Positions 1 to 5,560 of a DNA stretch of 5,560 nucleotides are shown in pieces. Source of the stretch: an uncultured Lachnospiraceae bacterium. GTDB taxonomy: Bacteria > Bacillota > Clostridia > Lachnospirales > Lachnospiraceae. Position numbers and translations under genes: made by a program. A model generated the notes under the pieces. That model was not told where the DNA came from and did not search any database. It saw only the letters and a program-made list of their open reading frames with translations. Position 1 is the stretch's first letter. Each line of letters begins with the position of its first letter. The stretch spans positions 1 to 5,560 of the forward strand of contig CAJORC010000291.1 in assembly GCA_905236615.1 (NCBI GenBank). Direction: 5' to 3'.

Positions 1-904
1 ATTTTGTATGAAGATATACTTTCGCCGGCATATCCTTTGAGAATGCCATTCCCGGAACTGCTACGGCATCAATGAGTCCTTCCTCGTAAAGAGCGGATTT
101 CATTTCAGCTTCATTATCAACCCCGCGGAAATTAAAGGTATAAGTCTTTTCCTCTCCCTTTCCAAGTTTAAGTGAACTGTTTGGAAGATATCCTCTTCCT
201 GTTTCCCTGATCGCTGCGGAATGGATATAGAAAACATTGAGTCCGTTCTGCCATCCTGACTGATCCTGACACCATGCAACTTCATCGCCGCTGTGTTCAC
301 CGGTACGCCAGTGATCCTGATATTCAAATCCGGCGCCGCTTTCCGTATCCGGCGTCATGAGCAGGAACTTACCCTGACCGCTTGGTCTGGTAACATAAAT
401 ATATGAACCGTTCTGTCCTACAAAACTGTGGTCTACAGTCCTTGTTTCATATATCTGATCTCCTGCCGTCCAGAATTCGTTGAAAGGAAGCGGAAGACCA
501 AGATCACCGATCTCAATATCCTCATCCGTAACGTTCTTTACGGAAATATCCCACTTGAGTTTTTCGCCTTCAAGTGAATAGGTTTCCGTAACCTTCACGT
601 TTTTAATTCCATTTACTTCCTCCGCATTTTCATAGCTGACAATAACTTTGTTTCCGGACAGACTTACCTTACGGACACTGTCAGACCTTCCGGTTCTTTC
701 CTTAGTCCACGAGGTCTCGTTTCCCTTTCGTGTCTGGAGCATTATCTCGCCAAGCCATTCATGCCCCTTCGTATCCTGTGCAGAAGCATTTTTACTATTC
801 ATTACATAGTTTGTGTCAAATTCATCACCGTTTATCTTAAGTGAATAAATCTCCCCGTACCTGCCTGTTTCGACTATGAAATGATCATTCTTAAGTATGT
901 AGCC
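1..904 (-). other. Start of a C-terminal module resembling DUF5695, residues ~1420-1720 (continues beyond window)
   Basis: The visible 300 residues are rich in beta strands and look like a beta-sandwich: YILKNDHFIVETG, IYSLKINGDEFDTNYV, WLGEIMLQTR, KVTETYSLEGEKLKWDISVKN, then a conserved-looking block with IGDLGLPLPFNEFW (Trp1564), IYETRTVDHSFVGQNGS (His1578), YVTRPSGQGKFLLMTP, EYQDHW, GLNVFYIHS and LIDAVAVPGM (Met1705). This resembles my memory of the N-terminal part of DUF5695 proteins, which occur in carbohydrate-degrading Firmicutes. In such proteins a beta-sandwich usually precedes a helical domain, which would lie outside this window. Function is not established from the sequence; a second hydrolase or lyase is possible. 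Confidence 0.5.
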
Positions 905-3900
905 GTTTTCGCTTTCTTCCACTGTTCCCGGAACGTCCGGCTGACTAGGTGTTTCTGGCTCTTCCGGAGCATCCGGCTGACTAGGTGTTTCGGGCTTTTC
1001 TTCTTCGCAGCTTACTTTCCACCTTACAACACCGGTTCCCGCACAGCCGTCAAAATCGGCTATAGTTACATTCATTCTGAGTGCTGTTGCATTGACTGTT
1101 TCAAGCTTTACGGTATTATACTGATTCAGCTTAAATATATCCGAACCGCTGTCCTTCATTTCAGCCTTATGCCAGTCGCCGTTTTCATCAGCATATTCGA
1201 AATCAATCTTCTTGGGTACTCTGGTTCCGCCTCCGTCATCATACCAGAAGATCTTATTGGTATTCAGCTTTACCGGATAATCCCATGTATATGCTATCCA
1301 GTGCTTTGAACCCTGATCCTGAGGCCAGTTTCCCCATCCGACATTCGTGCCGGGCGCCGAAGACTTTGGTTCGTTATTCTTATTGTTTACTCCATCAACA
1401 TTTTCCCATGATGCAGTATAATCCGATGAAGCAGCCGCTGCCAGCTCTAAAGCCTTCGGATCTGCTTCAGAAGGAAGATCCTTTGCAAACCTTACGACAA
1501 TTTCAAGTTCCTTATCAACTCCCTTAACTATATATTTTCCGTTCTCATCTGCTTTCAGATTTTCTCCGTTTACTTTAATATACTTAAGCTTATAACCGGA
1601 ATTCGCTTTTACACTGATCTCCAGATCAGAACCTTCTTTTACGAGTTCTGAATTCACGGATACATCACCGTATTTCGGAGTCTCATTTGTAAGCTTGACC
1701 TCATAATAAGCTGCATCATCACCGGTCTGCAAAATCTTAAAATATGTACTGTAATTATAATGATGTGCCTTATACATAGGCTCAAAGCTGAGACCGTTTA
1801 TGGTCATTGCAAGCGGATCACTGTCATCCTTCTTTATCGAAGAACTGATATCTTCTGCAAACCTCAACGTCTTCCAGTTCTTATCATTTGTTTTTGCGAC
1901 AAGCACGAGCGGACCATACATTACACTTGCGATTTCACTGCCGCCAATCTTATCGGGAGTTGCTGAAAGATGATAATCAAAAGGCATATTTACAATGATC
2001 TCATCGCCTGCAGCAATATCCTTCAATTCCACATAACTTGAAGGTTCCGCAGCATCAATGACCTTTTTGCCGTTTACTTTTACAGTAAAGTCATTCGTTG
2101 CCCAATAAGGTACTCTGAGTTTCAGATTTATCTTATCCGCTGAATCTCCTCCAAGCGGTTCAATCTTAATAACTGACTCTTCCGAGGGAAATTCATTTTT
2201 CTGTATGACTTTAATTCCTTTATCCTTCCATCTAAGCGTGGTCGGCATATAAAGGTTTACATATAAAGTATTATCCTTCCTGAAATAAGCTGCCTCCTGA
2301 TATTTAACATGGTTTTCCATGCCTGTTCCGTGACAGCAGGTAAAGCTGTTATAATCATCGGAATAACCCTTTGCCACACCATTACCTATAGGAAGCATAT
2401 AAGTTACATTATTGCTTGTTTTTTCATCCGGATCCTGCGATGCGATTATCTGATTATCCAGAACACGCTCATAGTAATCCATGTATGACGCATCATCAGG
2501 GTCATACTCATAAAGCATACGGGTTAACTTAAGCATGTTGTAAGCCGCACATGTTTCACAGTTCCTGTCAGTATTTATATTGGCAGCAAGTGCTCCTGCC
2601 TCCTTAAAATTCTCTCCGGTTCCAACTCCGCCTATTGAATAAGCATAGTCTCTTACAACCCTGTTCCAGAAATTCTTCGCAACCTTAAAATAGTAGTTCT
2701 CAGCATCACCCTTTTTATCCGTTGCCTGATATATCTCAAGTGCACCGACTATCTGCGGTATATGCTGATTTGCATGACGTCCGTGGATATCATCAATATT
2801 GTGACTCAGATTATTGAAAAACTTTGTGTTGTCAAAGTACTTGGCTGTTTCCAGATAATCCTCATTTCCGGTAATTTCATACAGCTTTGCCATTGACTCG
2901 TTCATACCGCCAAACTCACCGGCAATATACATATCCCACATCTTTGAACGCTGTTCTTCCGTGCAGGCTCCGAGACGGTCATGAATCCAGTTTCCAAGTG
3001 ACTTAGCCATTTCAAGTGCTTCTTCATTACCCGTATACTGATAAGCATCTATAAATCCCGCCATAAGCTTATGCAGCGTATAATAAGGTGCCCATATCGT
3101 CGCATAAGGAGTATATGACTCAAGAAGAGCAAACTGATCGGGTGAATACGCACTAATAAATCCTTCTCCCCATTCTTCCGGATTGCTGCTCCAGACACTC
3201 TGGCTTGTACCTTTTGTCTTAAAGCCGCTGGGATCACCCTTCGACTTTTTCTGAAGCTCTCTCAGCTCATGTATCATTTCATCAAGCTTGTCTTTTATTT
3301 CCTTATCACCTGTCGAAGCGTAAGCAAGCGAAAGTGCAGACAGATAATGACCTGTTGAATGTCCTCTCAGAAGTCCCGTAGGTTCATCCCATCCGCCAAG
3401 AGGCTTTGCATTTTTAGTACTCTCACCAAATGTCCTGCGGAAATTGTAAAGCATCCTGTCATTATCAAGCTTCTTAAGATAAGCCAGATCACGGGCCATA
3501 TTCTGTGTAAATATGGTATCCTTATCACCATCGAGACTGATGTCCTCAAGTTCAAAACCTTTTGCCTCTATTCTCGCATCTTCAGAGTAATCATCCTTTA
3601 CGGTAACATGAGCAGTTATCGAACTGTACTCAATTCCTACCAGGCTTCCCTTAACATCAAATGTTCCCGCTTCTGAATACTTTGACTTATCAATATCCGA
3701 CGGCCATGAAATGAAAATCTTCTGTATGCTTCCATCTGCAAAATGAACCCTTGCCGTATTCGGAAGCAACGGCTGATCCCCAACCCTGCATGAAACATTT
3801 ATCTCATCATAGGAAACTATTGAATTAGCTTCTTTTTTGGCAAGAACCGTAATCTCAAATTTCTTCTCTGCTTTCGCCTCACCATTCCTGGCTTCTGCCG

Positions 3901-5161
3901 TAAGCGTTACCTTCAGATCATCCTCACCAACTCCGGGTCTCTTTACTTTTCCATCTTTACTGACATGCTCTTCGTCCGATGATTTCCAACTGATTACAGA
4001 GCCATAGCTTTCACCCTTTAGCGGAAGTTCAATGTCATCAGTGATAACAGCTGCATTCTCTATCACTATTGCATCAAGGTCTTTCTTAACCTTCTCCTCA
4101 TCGGATTCTTCCGCAAGGATCCTTATGTCAAAGTCCTTACTGCGGCTTTCTTCTCCGAGTCTGAGAGTTGCACTGAGCCTTGCCTCGGCATCTTCCTCTC
4201 CAACCTCAGGTCTTGTTACCTTCACCCTGCTTTCATCTATTTCAGCAAACCTGCTGTTTGATGACCATGTAATGCCCGATCCGTTTTCACCCTCCAGAGG
4301 AAGATCGAAATCACCGGTAACAGCATCCATATCTATTCCATCAATCTTAAGCTCTGCTGCATCACCATCTATTCTTGCTGAATCATCAACATCATAGAGG
4401 TCACTTATCTCTTTATCCGTCATGGCAAAATCATAGATTGTCACATCAGCAAAATCTGCCTTTGTCGGAGGATCGGAGAACTGTCCTTTTCCAAGATAGC
4501 ATTTATCAAGCGCACCTAAATCTTTTATACTGACACCGGTATCTTTTTTCCCGATAAGCTTTCCGTCAGCATAAAGCTTCATTATGCTTCCATCAATGGT
4601 AACAGTAGTAAATACCCATTTATTCTTCGGAATATCCTTATCCTCGCCTGTAGATACTCCTTTTTCATTGCTCCATCCGGACTTTGTTATTGCTGACGCA
4701 TATCCTTTGAACCCGTCATTTCCACCATTGGACAAAAGATACATATAACTCGTCTGCCCATTTCCAAAATCCCATATACGCTGATATCCCGTGTTTGTTT
4801 TCAGCCGTACCCATGCTGAGATCGTGATATCATCCTCATTGTCAAGCAGTCCTTCCGGAAACTCCAGATATCCTCCATCCTCACCTCCGGGAAGTGAAAG
4901 CGCCTTCACCTCACGTCCGTATATATTCGCATCTATGACAGAGAATCCCCCTTTATCATAATTGCGCATTACTCCGGCTCTTCCCTGCCCTGAAGAATCG
5001 TTAATGATGGTAGAACTATAATCAGTAAAATCATAGTTCACCAGTTCCTTTCCGGTTTTCGCGAATGCCGGAACCGGTGCCGGTATCACTGACGTCAATG
5101 TCAGTGCCGCTGACAATACCATTGCCAGTGACCGCCTGTTTACCCAACACTTCCTCTCCAT
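1..5161 (-). CDS. Secreted multi-modular beta-L-arabinofuranosidase (DUF1680, GH127/GH146-type), C-terminus beyond window
   Basis: A single uninterrupted frame of 1720 codons runs off the left edge without a stop, so the gene is 3'-partial. The ATG at 5161 is chosen because a GAGGTGA ribosome binding site lies 6 bases upstream and a typical signal peptide follows. Modules in order (residues approximate): signal peptide 1-34, LamG-like 41-257, two atrophied Ig domains 262-351 and 353-442, Big_4 Ig 447-522, DUF1680 catalytic domain 536-1145, divergent InlB repeat 1153-1227, galactose-binding-like domain 1238-1385, Pro/Glu linker 1386-1419, and a DUF5695-like module from 1420. The family hydrolyses terminal beta-L-arabinofuranosides using a zinc-bound cysteine nucleophile, and those residues are present. 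The product should act outside the cell on plant glycans. No anchoring signal (LPXTG, SLH, dockerin) is visible, but the C-terminus is missing. The gene has its own promoter and follows a terminator, so it is probably the first or only gene of its transcript. Family assignment is strong; exact substrate is inferred. Confidence 0.93.
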   Translation of the reverse strand, partial: MERKCWVNRRSLAMVLSAALTLTSVIPAPVPAFAKTGKELVNYDFTDYSSTIINDSSGQGRAGVMRNYDKGGFSVIDANIYGREVKALSLPGGEDGGYLEFPEGLLDNEDDITISAWVRLKTNTGYQRIWDFGNGQTSYMYLLSNGGNDGFKGYASAITKSGWSNEKGVSTGEDKDIPKNKWVFTTVTIDGSIMKLYADGKLIGKKDTGVSIKDLGALDKCYLGKGQFSDPPTKADFADVTIYDFAMTDKEISDLYDVDDSARIDGDAAELKIDGIDMDAVTGDFDLPLEGENGSGITWSSNSRFAEIDESRVKVTRPEVGEEDAEARLSATLRLGEESRSKDFDIRILAEESDEEKVKKDLDAIVIENAAVITDDIELPLKGESYGSVISWKSSDEEHVSKDGKVKRPGVGEDDLKVTLTAEARNGEAKAEKKFEITVLAKKEANSIVSYDEINVSCRVGDQPLLPNTARVHFADGSIQKIFISWPSDIDKSKYSEAGTFDVKGSLVGIEYSSITAHVTVKDDYSEDARIEAKGFELEDISLDGDKDTIFTQNMARDLAYLKKLDNDRMLYNFRRTFGESTKNAKPLGGWDEPTGLLRGHSTGHYLSALSLAYASTGDKEIKDKLDEMIHELRELQKKSKGDPSGFKTKGTSQSVWSSNPEEWGEGFISAYSPDQFALLESYTPYATIWAPYYTLHKLMAGFIDAYQYTGNEEALEMAKSLGNWIHDRLGACTEEQRSKMWDMYIAGEFGGMNESMAKLYEITGNEDYLETAKYFDNTKFFNNLSHNIDDIHGRHANQHIPQIVGALEIYQATDKKGDAENYYFKVAKNFWNRVVRDYAYSIGGVGTGENFKEAGALAANINTDRNCETCAAYNMLKLTRMLYEYDPDDASYMDYYERVLDNQIIASQDPDEKTSNNVTYMLPIGNGVAKGYSDDYNSFTCCHGTGMENHVKYQEAAYFRKDNTLYVNLYMPTTLRWKDKGIKVIQKNEFPSEESVIKIEPLGGDSADKINLKLRVPYWATNDFTVKVNGKKVIDAAEPSSYVELKDIAAGDEIIVNMPFDYHLSATPDKIGGSEIASVMYGPLVLVAKTNDKNWKTLRFAEDISSSIKKDDSDPLAMTINGLSFEPMYKAHHYNYSTYFKILQTGDDAAYYEVKLTNETPKYGDVSVNSELVKEGSDLEISVKANSGYKLKYIKVNGENLKADENGKYIVKGVDKELEIVVRFAKDLPSEADPKALELAAAASSDYTASWENVDGVNNKNNEPKSSAPGTNVGWGNWPQDQGSKHWIAYTWDYPVKLNTNKIFWYDDGGGTRVPKKIDFEYADENGDWHKAEMKDSGSDIFKLNQYNTVKLETVNATALRMNVTIADFDGCAGTGVVRWKVSCEEEKPETPSQPDAPEEPETPSQPDVPGTVEESENGYILKNDHFIVETGRYGEIYSLKINGDEFDTNYVMNSKNASAQDTKGHEWLGEIMLQTRKGNETSWTKERTGRSDSVRKVSLSGNKVIVSYENAEEVNGIKNVKVTETYSLEGEKLKWDISVKNVTDEDIEIGDLGLPLPFNEFWTAGDQIYETRTVDHSFVGQNGSYIYVTRPSGQGKFLLMTPDTESGAGFEYQDHWRTGEHSGDEVAWCQDQSGWQNGLNVFYIHSAAIRETGRGYLPNSSLKLGKGEEKTYTFNFRGVDNEAEMKSALYEEGLIDAVAVPGMAFSKDMPAKVYLHTK
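905..1006 (-). other. Pro/Glu-rich interdomain linker, residues ~1386-1419
   Basis: A stretch made almost only of Glu, Pro, Thr, Ser, Gln and Asp separates the galactose-binding-like domain from the last module. It contains two copies of a 12-residue unit beginning ETPSQPD. Flexible acidic Pro-rich linkers of this kind typically join independent catalytic or binding units in secreted enzymes, so this linker marks the border between two functional halves of the protein. Confidence 0.85.
936..991 (-). repeat. Tandem 36-bp repeat inside the linker
   Basis: The 20-mer TCCGGCTGACTAGGTGTTTC (plus-strand reading) occurs exactly at 936-955 and again at 972-991, a period of 36 bases or 12 codons. It encodes the repeated ETPSQPD unit of the linker. 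The exact nucleotide identity, including an AGT serine codon, points to a recent in-frame duplication rather than independent selection for the same residues. Confidence 0.9.
1007..1450 (-). other. Galactose-binding-like (F5/8 type C-related) module, residues ~1238-1385
   Basis: The segment opens with an AAASSDYTASWENVDG strand, as in discoidin-like domains. It continues with VGWGNWP, HWIAYTWDYPVKL (Trp1288, Trp1293), an IFWYDDGGGTRVP strand and turn, an IDFEYADENGDW strand, a YNTVKLETVNATALRM strand, and ends near VVRWKVSCEE (Trp1381). This order of motifs is that of the beta-sandwich appended to many DUF1680 proteins. The exposed aromatic residues would suit carbohydrate binding. No specific CBM family can be named from the sequence alone. 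Confidence 0.62.
1481..1705 (-). other. Divergent InlB-type beta repeat, residues ~1153-1227
   Basis: The segment follows the common pattern of a start at GDVSVN, then VKEGSDLEISVKANSGYKL, a YIKVNGE hairpin, a GKYIVKGV strand and a final strand ending in VRFAK. This is typical of the divergent InlB B-repeat found in many Clostridia surface and secreted proteins. It is a small beta-grasp-like spacer directly after the catalytic domain and has no predicted enzymatic residues. Confidence 0.7.
1727..3556 (-). other. DUF1680 catalytic domain (GH127/GH146-type beta-L-arabinofuranosidase), residues ~536-1145
   Basis: The domain is about 610 residues, a normal length for the family. Family landmarks appear in order: the LLRGHSTGHYLSALS helix (His601, His605), APYYTLHKLMAG (His697), GEFGGMNESMAKLY (Met753), HGRHANQHIP (His793, His796, His800), GVGTGENF (Glu850), CETCAAYNMLKLTR (Glu869, Cys871), FTCCHGTGMENH (Cys942, Cys943) and the closing strand region around EPMYKAHHYNY (Met1129). 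By analogy with the Bifidobacterium longum enzyme HypBA1, Cys942 is the nucleophile, Glu850 the acid/base, and Glu869, Cys871 and Cys943 bind zinc together with Cys942. The CCxGTGMEN form of the cysteine motif looks closer to GH146-type members than to HypBA1 itself. The role is release of terminal beta-L-arabinofuranose. Confidence 0.9.
3596..4378 (-). other. Three Ig-like modules: two atrophied bacterial Ig repeats and one Big_4, residues ~262-522
   Basis: Residues ~262-351 and ~353-442 are two diverged copies of one fold. Each carries a VTGDFDLPL or ITDDIELPL strand, a TWSS or SWKSS turn, a VTRPEVGEED or VKRPGVGEDD turn, and a final strand ending in ILAEE or VLAKK. This matches the atrophied bacterial Ig domain. 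Residues ~447-522 have the Big_4 pattern: a strand with an early ARVHFADGS turn, then YSEAGTFDVKGSL and a final HVTV strand. These domains probably act as spacers between the LamG module and the catalytic domain. Family names come from remembered motifs. Confidence 0.72.
4391..5041 (-). other. LamG-like / concanavalin-type jelly-roll module, residues ~41-257
   Basis: The pattern is that of the Laminin_G_3 group. It has an opening beta-strand near VNYDF, a central ISAWVR strand (Trp117) followed by a strand ending in IWDFGN, a KWVFTTVTIDG strand, the LYADGKLIG hairpin, and a closing VTIYDFAMTDKEI segment near residue 247. In secreted glycoside hydrolases such modules usually bind carbohydrate or help pack the enzyme against its polymer. 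No catalytic role is expected. The boundary with the following Ig domain is estimated. Confidence 0.75.
5060..5161 (-). other. Signal peptide (Sec type), residues 1-34
   Basis: The n-region is basic (MERKCWVNRR). A hydrophobic stretch of about 15 residues (roughly 12-26) follows, then a proline-rich c-region ending in the signal peptidase I motif Ala-Phe-Ala before Lys35. The only cysteine (Cys5) sits in the n-region, not in a lipobox, so a lipoprotein is unlikely. Two adjacent arginines occur (Arg9-Arg10), but the context lacks the rest of a twin-arginine motif. This marks the protein as exported. Confidence 0.88.
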
Positions 5162-5167
5162 AATCCT

Positions 5168-5174
5168 TCACCTC
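5168..5174 (-). promoter_or_regulatory. Ribosome binding site of the large enzyme gene
   Basis: On the minus strand the sequence reads GAGGTGA, then a 6-base spacer (AGGATT), then the ATG at 5161. This is a near-perfect Shine-Dalgarno match for a Firmicute. It fixes the start codon ahead of the next in-frame ATG at codon 14, which lies inside the signal peptide and has no such site. Confidence 0.9.
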
Positions 5175-5182
5175 ATTAATTT

Positions 5183-5249
5183 TTTGTTTCGTTCCCGCGG
5201 ATGATTAAACGTTTTTTCAATATCAATTGTACTTATCACGAAACACAAA
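5183..5249. repeat. Imperfect inverted repeat flanking the -10 box
   Basis: TTTGTTTCGT at 5183-5192 and ACGAAACACAAA at 5238-5249 are inverted copies apart from a 2-base insertion, with a shared exact core GTTTCGT/ACGAAAC. One arm falls between the -35 and -10 boxes and the other in the 5' leader. This is a position where a regulator could bind two sites, though chance in AT-rich DNA is possible. Confidence 0.35.
5207..5214. promoter_or_regulatory. Possible operator: AAACGTTT palindrome next to the predicted transcription start
   Basis: A perfect 8-base palindrome centred on CG lies about 6 to 13 bases downstream of the predicted start. Repressors of the LacI/CcpA type bind CG-centred palindromes, and sugar-utilisation genes in Firmicutes are often controlled this way. 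The flanks do not fit the full CcpA cre consensus: four fixed positions are wrong. This is only a candidate. Confidence 0.25.
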
Positions 5250-5254
5250 GTAAA
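5226..5254 (-). promoter_or_regulatory. Predicted sigma-A type promoter for the large enzyme gene
   Basis: Read on the minus strand, a -35 box TTTACT (5249-5254, 4 of 6 matches to TTGACA) and a -10 box TACAAT (5226-5231, 5 of 6 matches to TATAAT) are separated by exactly 17 bases. Transcription would start near 5219, giving a 5' leader of roughly 58 bases. AT-rich sequence, including TTAATTATTAA, lies just upstream of the -35 and could act as an UP element. Confidence 0.6.
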
Positions 5255-5266
5255 GGTATACATGAT

Positions 5267-5277
5267 TTAATAATTAA
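5267..5277. repeat. AT-only palindrome upstream of the -35 box
   Basis: TTAATAATTAA on the plus strand is a perfect odd palindrome of 11 bases, about 12 bases upstream of the predicted -35. It could be an UP-element-like contact site for RNA polymerase or an activator site. It is made only of A and T in AT-rich DNA, so chance is quite likely. Confidence 0.25.
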
Positions 5278-5356
5278 CGAAAAACAGAAATAAAATTTAG
5301 TCAGAATTTTGTAGTTAAAAATAGATCAGAATATAACAAGTTATACCGCTATACAC

Positions 5357-5402
5357 AAAAAAAGAAGGAAATCCGGTTTTTGGACTTCCTTCTTTCTTTT
5401 TT
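5357..5402 (-). terminator. Intrinsic terminator after the upstream membrane-protein gene
   Basis: AAAGAAGGAA (5361-5370) and TTCCTTCTTT (5386-5395) form a perfect 10-bp stem. It extends past one A-C mismatch by three more pairs (TCC/GGA) and closes a 7-base loop. In the minus direction the stem is followed by a run of seven U, and it starts 5 bases after the stop codon of the upstream gene. A T tract on the other side means it could also stop plus-strand transcription. It insulates the enzyme gene from upstream read-through. Confidence 0.9.
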
Positions 5403-5560
5403 ATTTTCTTTCTATATTCTTTAATTTCAATCTCGGCTTCAGCATTACACAGATAAACATGAGCAGCATTCCCATTACGAAGCTCAGAAGCATAAGAATG
5501 ATCTGACGGACAGGACTTTCATTCTCCTTTATAAAACATAGTTTTATTTCTGACAAAATG
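5401..5560 (-). CDS. 3' end of an unidentified membrane protein gene (C-terminal helix and basic tail)
   Basis: A frame open from the right edge of the window codes for 52 residues and ends at a TAA (5401-5403). The visible peptide has a polar segment (KENESPVRQ), one strongly hydrophobic helix of about 20 residues (IILMLLSFVMGMLLMFICVML), and a basic end (KPRLKLKNIERK). The positive charges after the helix suggest an N-out, C-in orientation for this segment. The terminator a few bases after the stop supports it as a true gene end rather than a random frame. Too little is visible to name a family. It could be a single-pass surface protein, the last helix of a transporter, or a small membrane protein that starts within or just outside the window. 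Confidence 0.6.
   Translation of the reverse strand, partial: ILSEIKLCFIKENESPVRQIILMLLSFVMGMLLMFICVMLKPRLKLKNIERK

Noticed and set aside
100..327. Minus-strand open frame of 75 codons
   Set aside because: It is out of frame with the large gene, which reads through the same region with a coherent beta-rich domain.
881..1309. Plus-strand open frame of 142 codons
   Set aside because: It lies antisense to the linker and galactose-binding-like region of the large gene. Its translation is rich in Cys, Phe, Ile and Tyr without a domain pattern, and the opposite strand encodes clear protein motifs.
3359..3676. Plus-strand open frame of 105 codons, overlapping a 62-codon minus-strand frame at 3367-3555
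   Set aside because: Both fall in frames that overlap the start of the DUF1680 domain, which is conserved and continuous. Neither shows recognisable motifs.
4032..4397. Plus-strand open frame of 121 codons, Ser-rich
   Set aside because: It is antisense to the atrophied Ig repeats. The serine-rich, low-complexity translation is what codon bias of the opposite strand produces, and there is no convincing ribosome binding site.
28..4710. 13-base match GCATATCCTTTGA at 28-40 and 4698-4710
   Set aside because: The copies are 4.7 kb apart, are read in different codon contexts and have no flanking similarity, so chance is the simplest explanation.
5207..5220. CcpA cre site at the enzyme promoter
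   Set aside because: The CG-centred palindrome fails four fixed positions of the cre consensus, including the outer TG and CA, so it is listed only as a generic operator candidate.
5484..5522. Short minus-strand ATG frame beginning ATGAAAGTC after an AAAGGAG sequence
   Set aside because: It stops after 12 codons, and the apparent ribosome binding site is almost adjacent to the ATG. The longer overlapping frame ending at 5401 with a membrane helix and terminator is a better call.

Overview
The window is dominated by one very large minus-strand gene. It starts at 5161 and is still open at position 1, giving at least 1720 codons. It encodes a secreted, multi-modular carbohydrate-active enzyme. 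The N-terminal signal peptide, the Gram-positive style ribosome binding site (GAGGTGA), the AT-rich promoter region, the moderate coding G+C and the module set (LamG-like, atrophied Ig repeats, Big_4, divergent InlB repeat) all suggest a Firmicutes/Clostridia fibre degrader. A Lachnospiraceae-like gut or rumen bacterium is plausible. This assignment is inferred from the protein style, not from a marker gene.

Layout from right to left, the direction of transcription: (1) 5401-5560, the 3' end of an upstream minus-strand gene whose product ends in a membrane helix and a basic tail. (2) 5361-5395, a strong intrinsic terminator starting a few bases after that gene's stop. (3) 5162-5356, an AT-rich intergenic region with a well-spaced sigma-A type promoter, inverted repeats around it and a clear ribosome binding site. 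(4) 5161 to below 1, the large enzyme gene. Its module order is signal peptide, LamG-like jelly roll, two atrophied bacterial Ig domains, a Big_4 Ig domain, a DUF1680 (GH127/GH146-type) beta-L-arabinofuranosidase domain, a divergent InlB repeat, a galactose-binding-like beta-sandwich, a Pro/Glu linker with a tandem repeat, and the start of a second large module that resembles DUF5695.

The catalytic set expected for the cysteine-nucleophile, zinc-dependent GH127/GH146 mechanism can be read directly: Glu850, Glu869-x-Cys871 and Cys942-Cys943. The likely role is extracellular removal of beta-L-arabinofuranose from plant cell-wall glycans or arabinosylated hydroxyproline-rich proteins. The accessory domains would hold the enzyme on its substrate. 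The least understood part is the C-terminal module beyond the Pro/Glu linker, which may be a second catalytic domain; only its first 300 or so residues are in the window. I saw no mobile element, CRISPR array, tRNA or rRNA.
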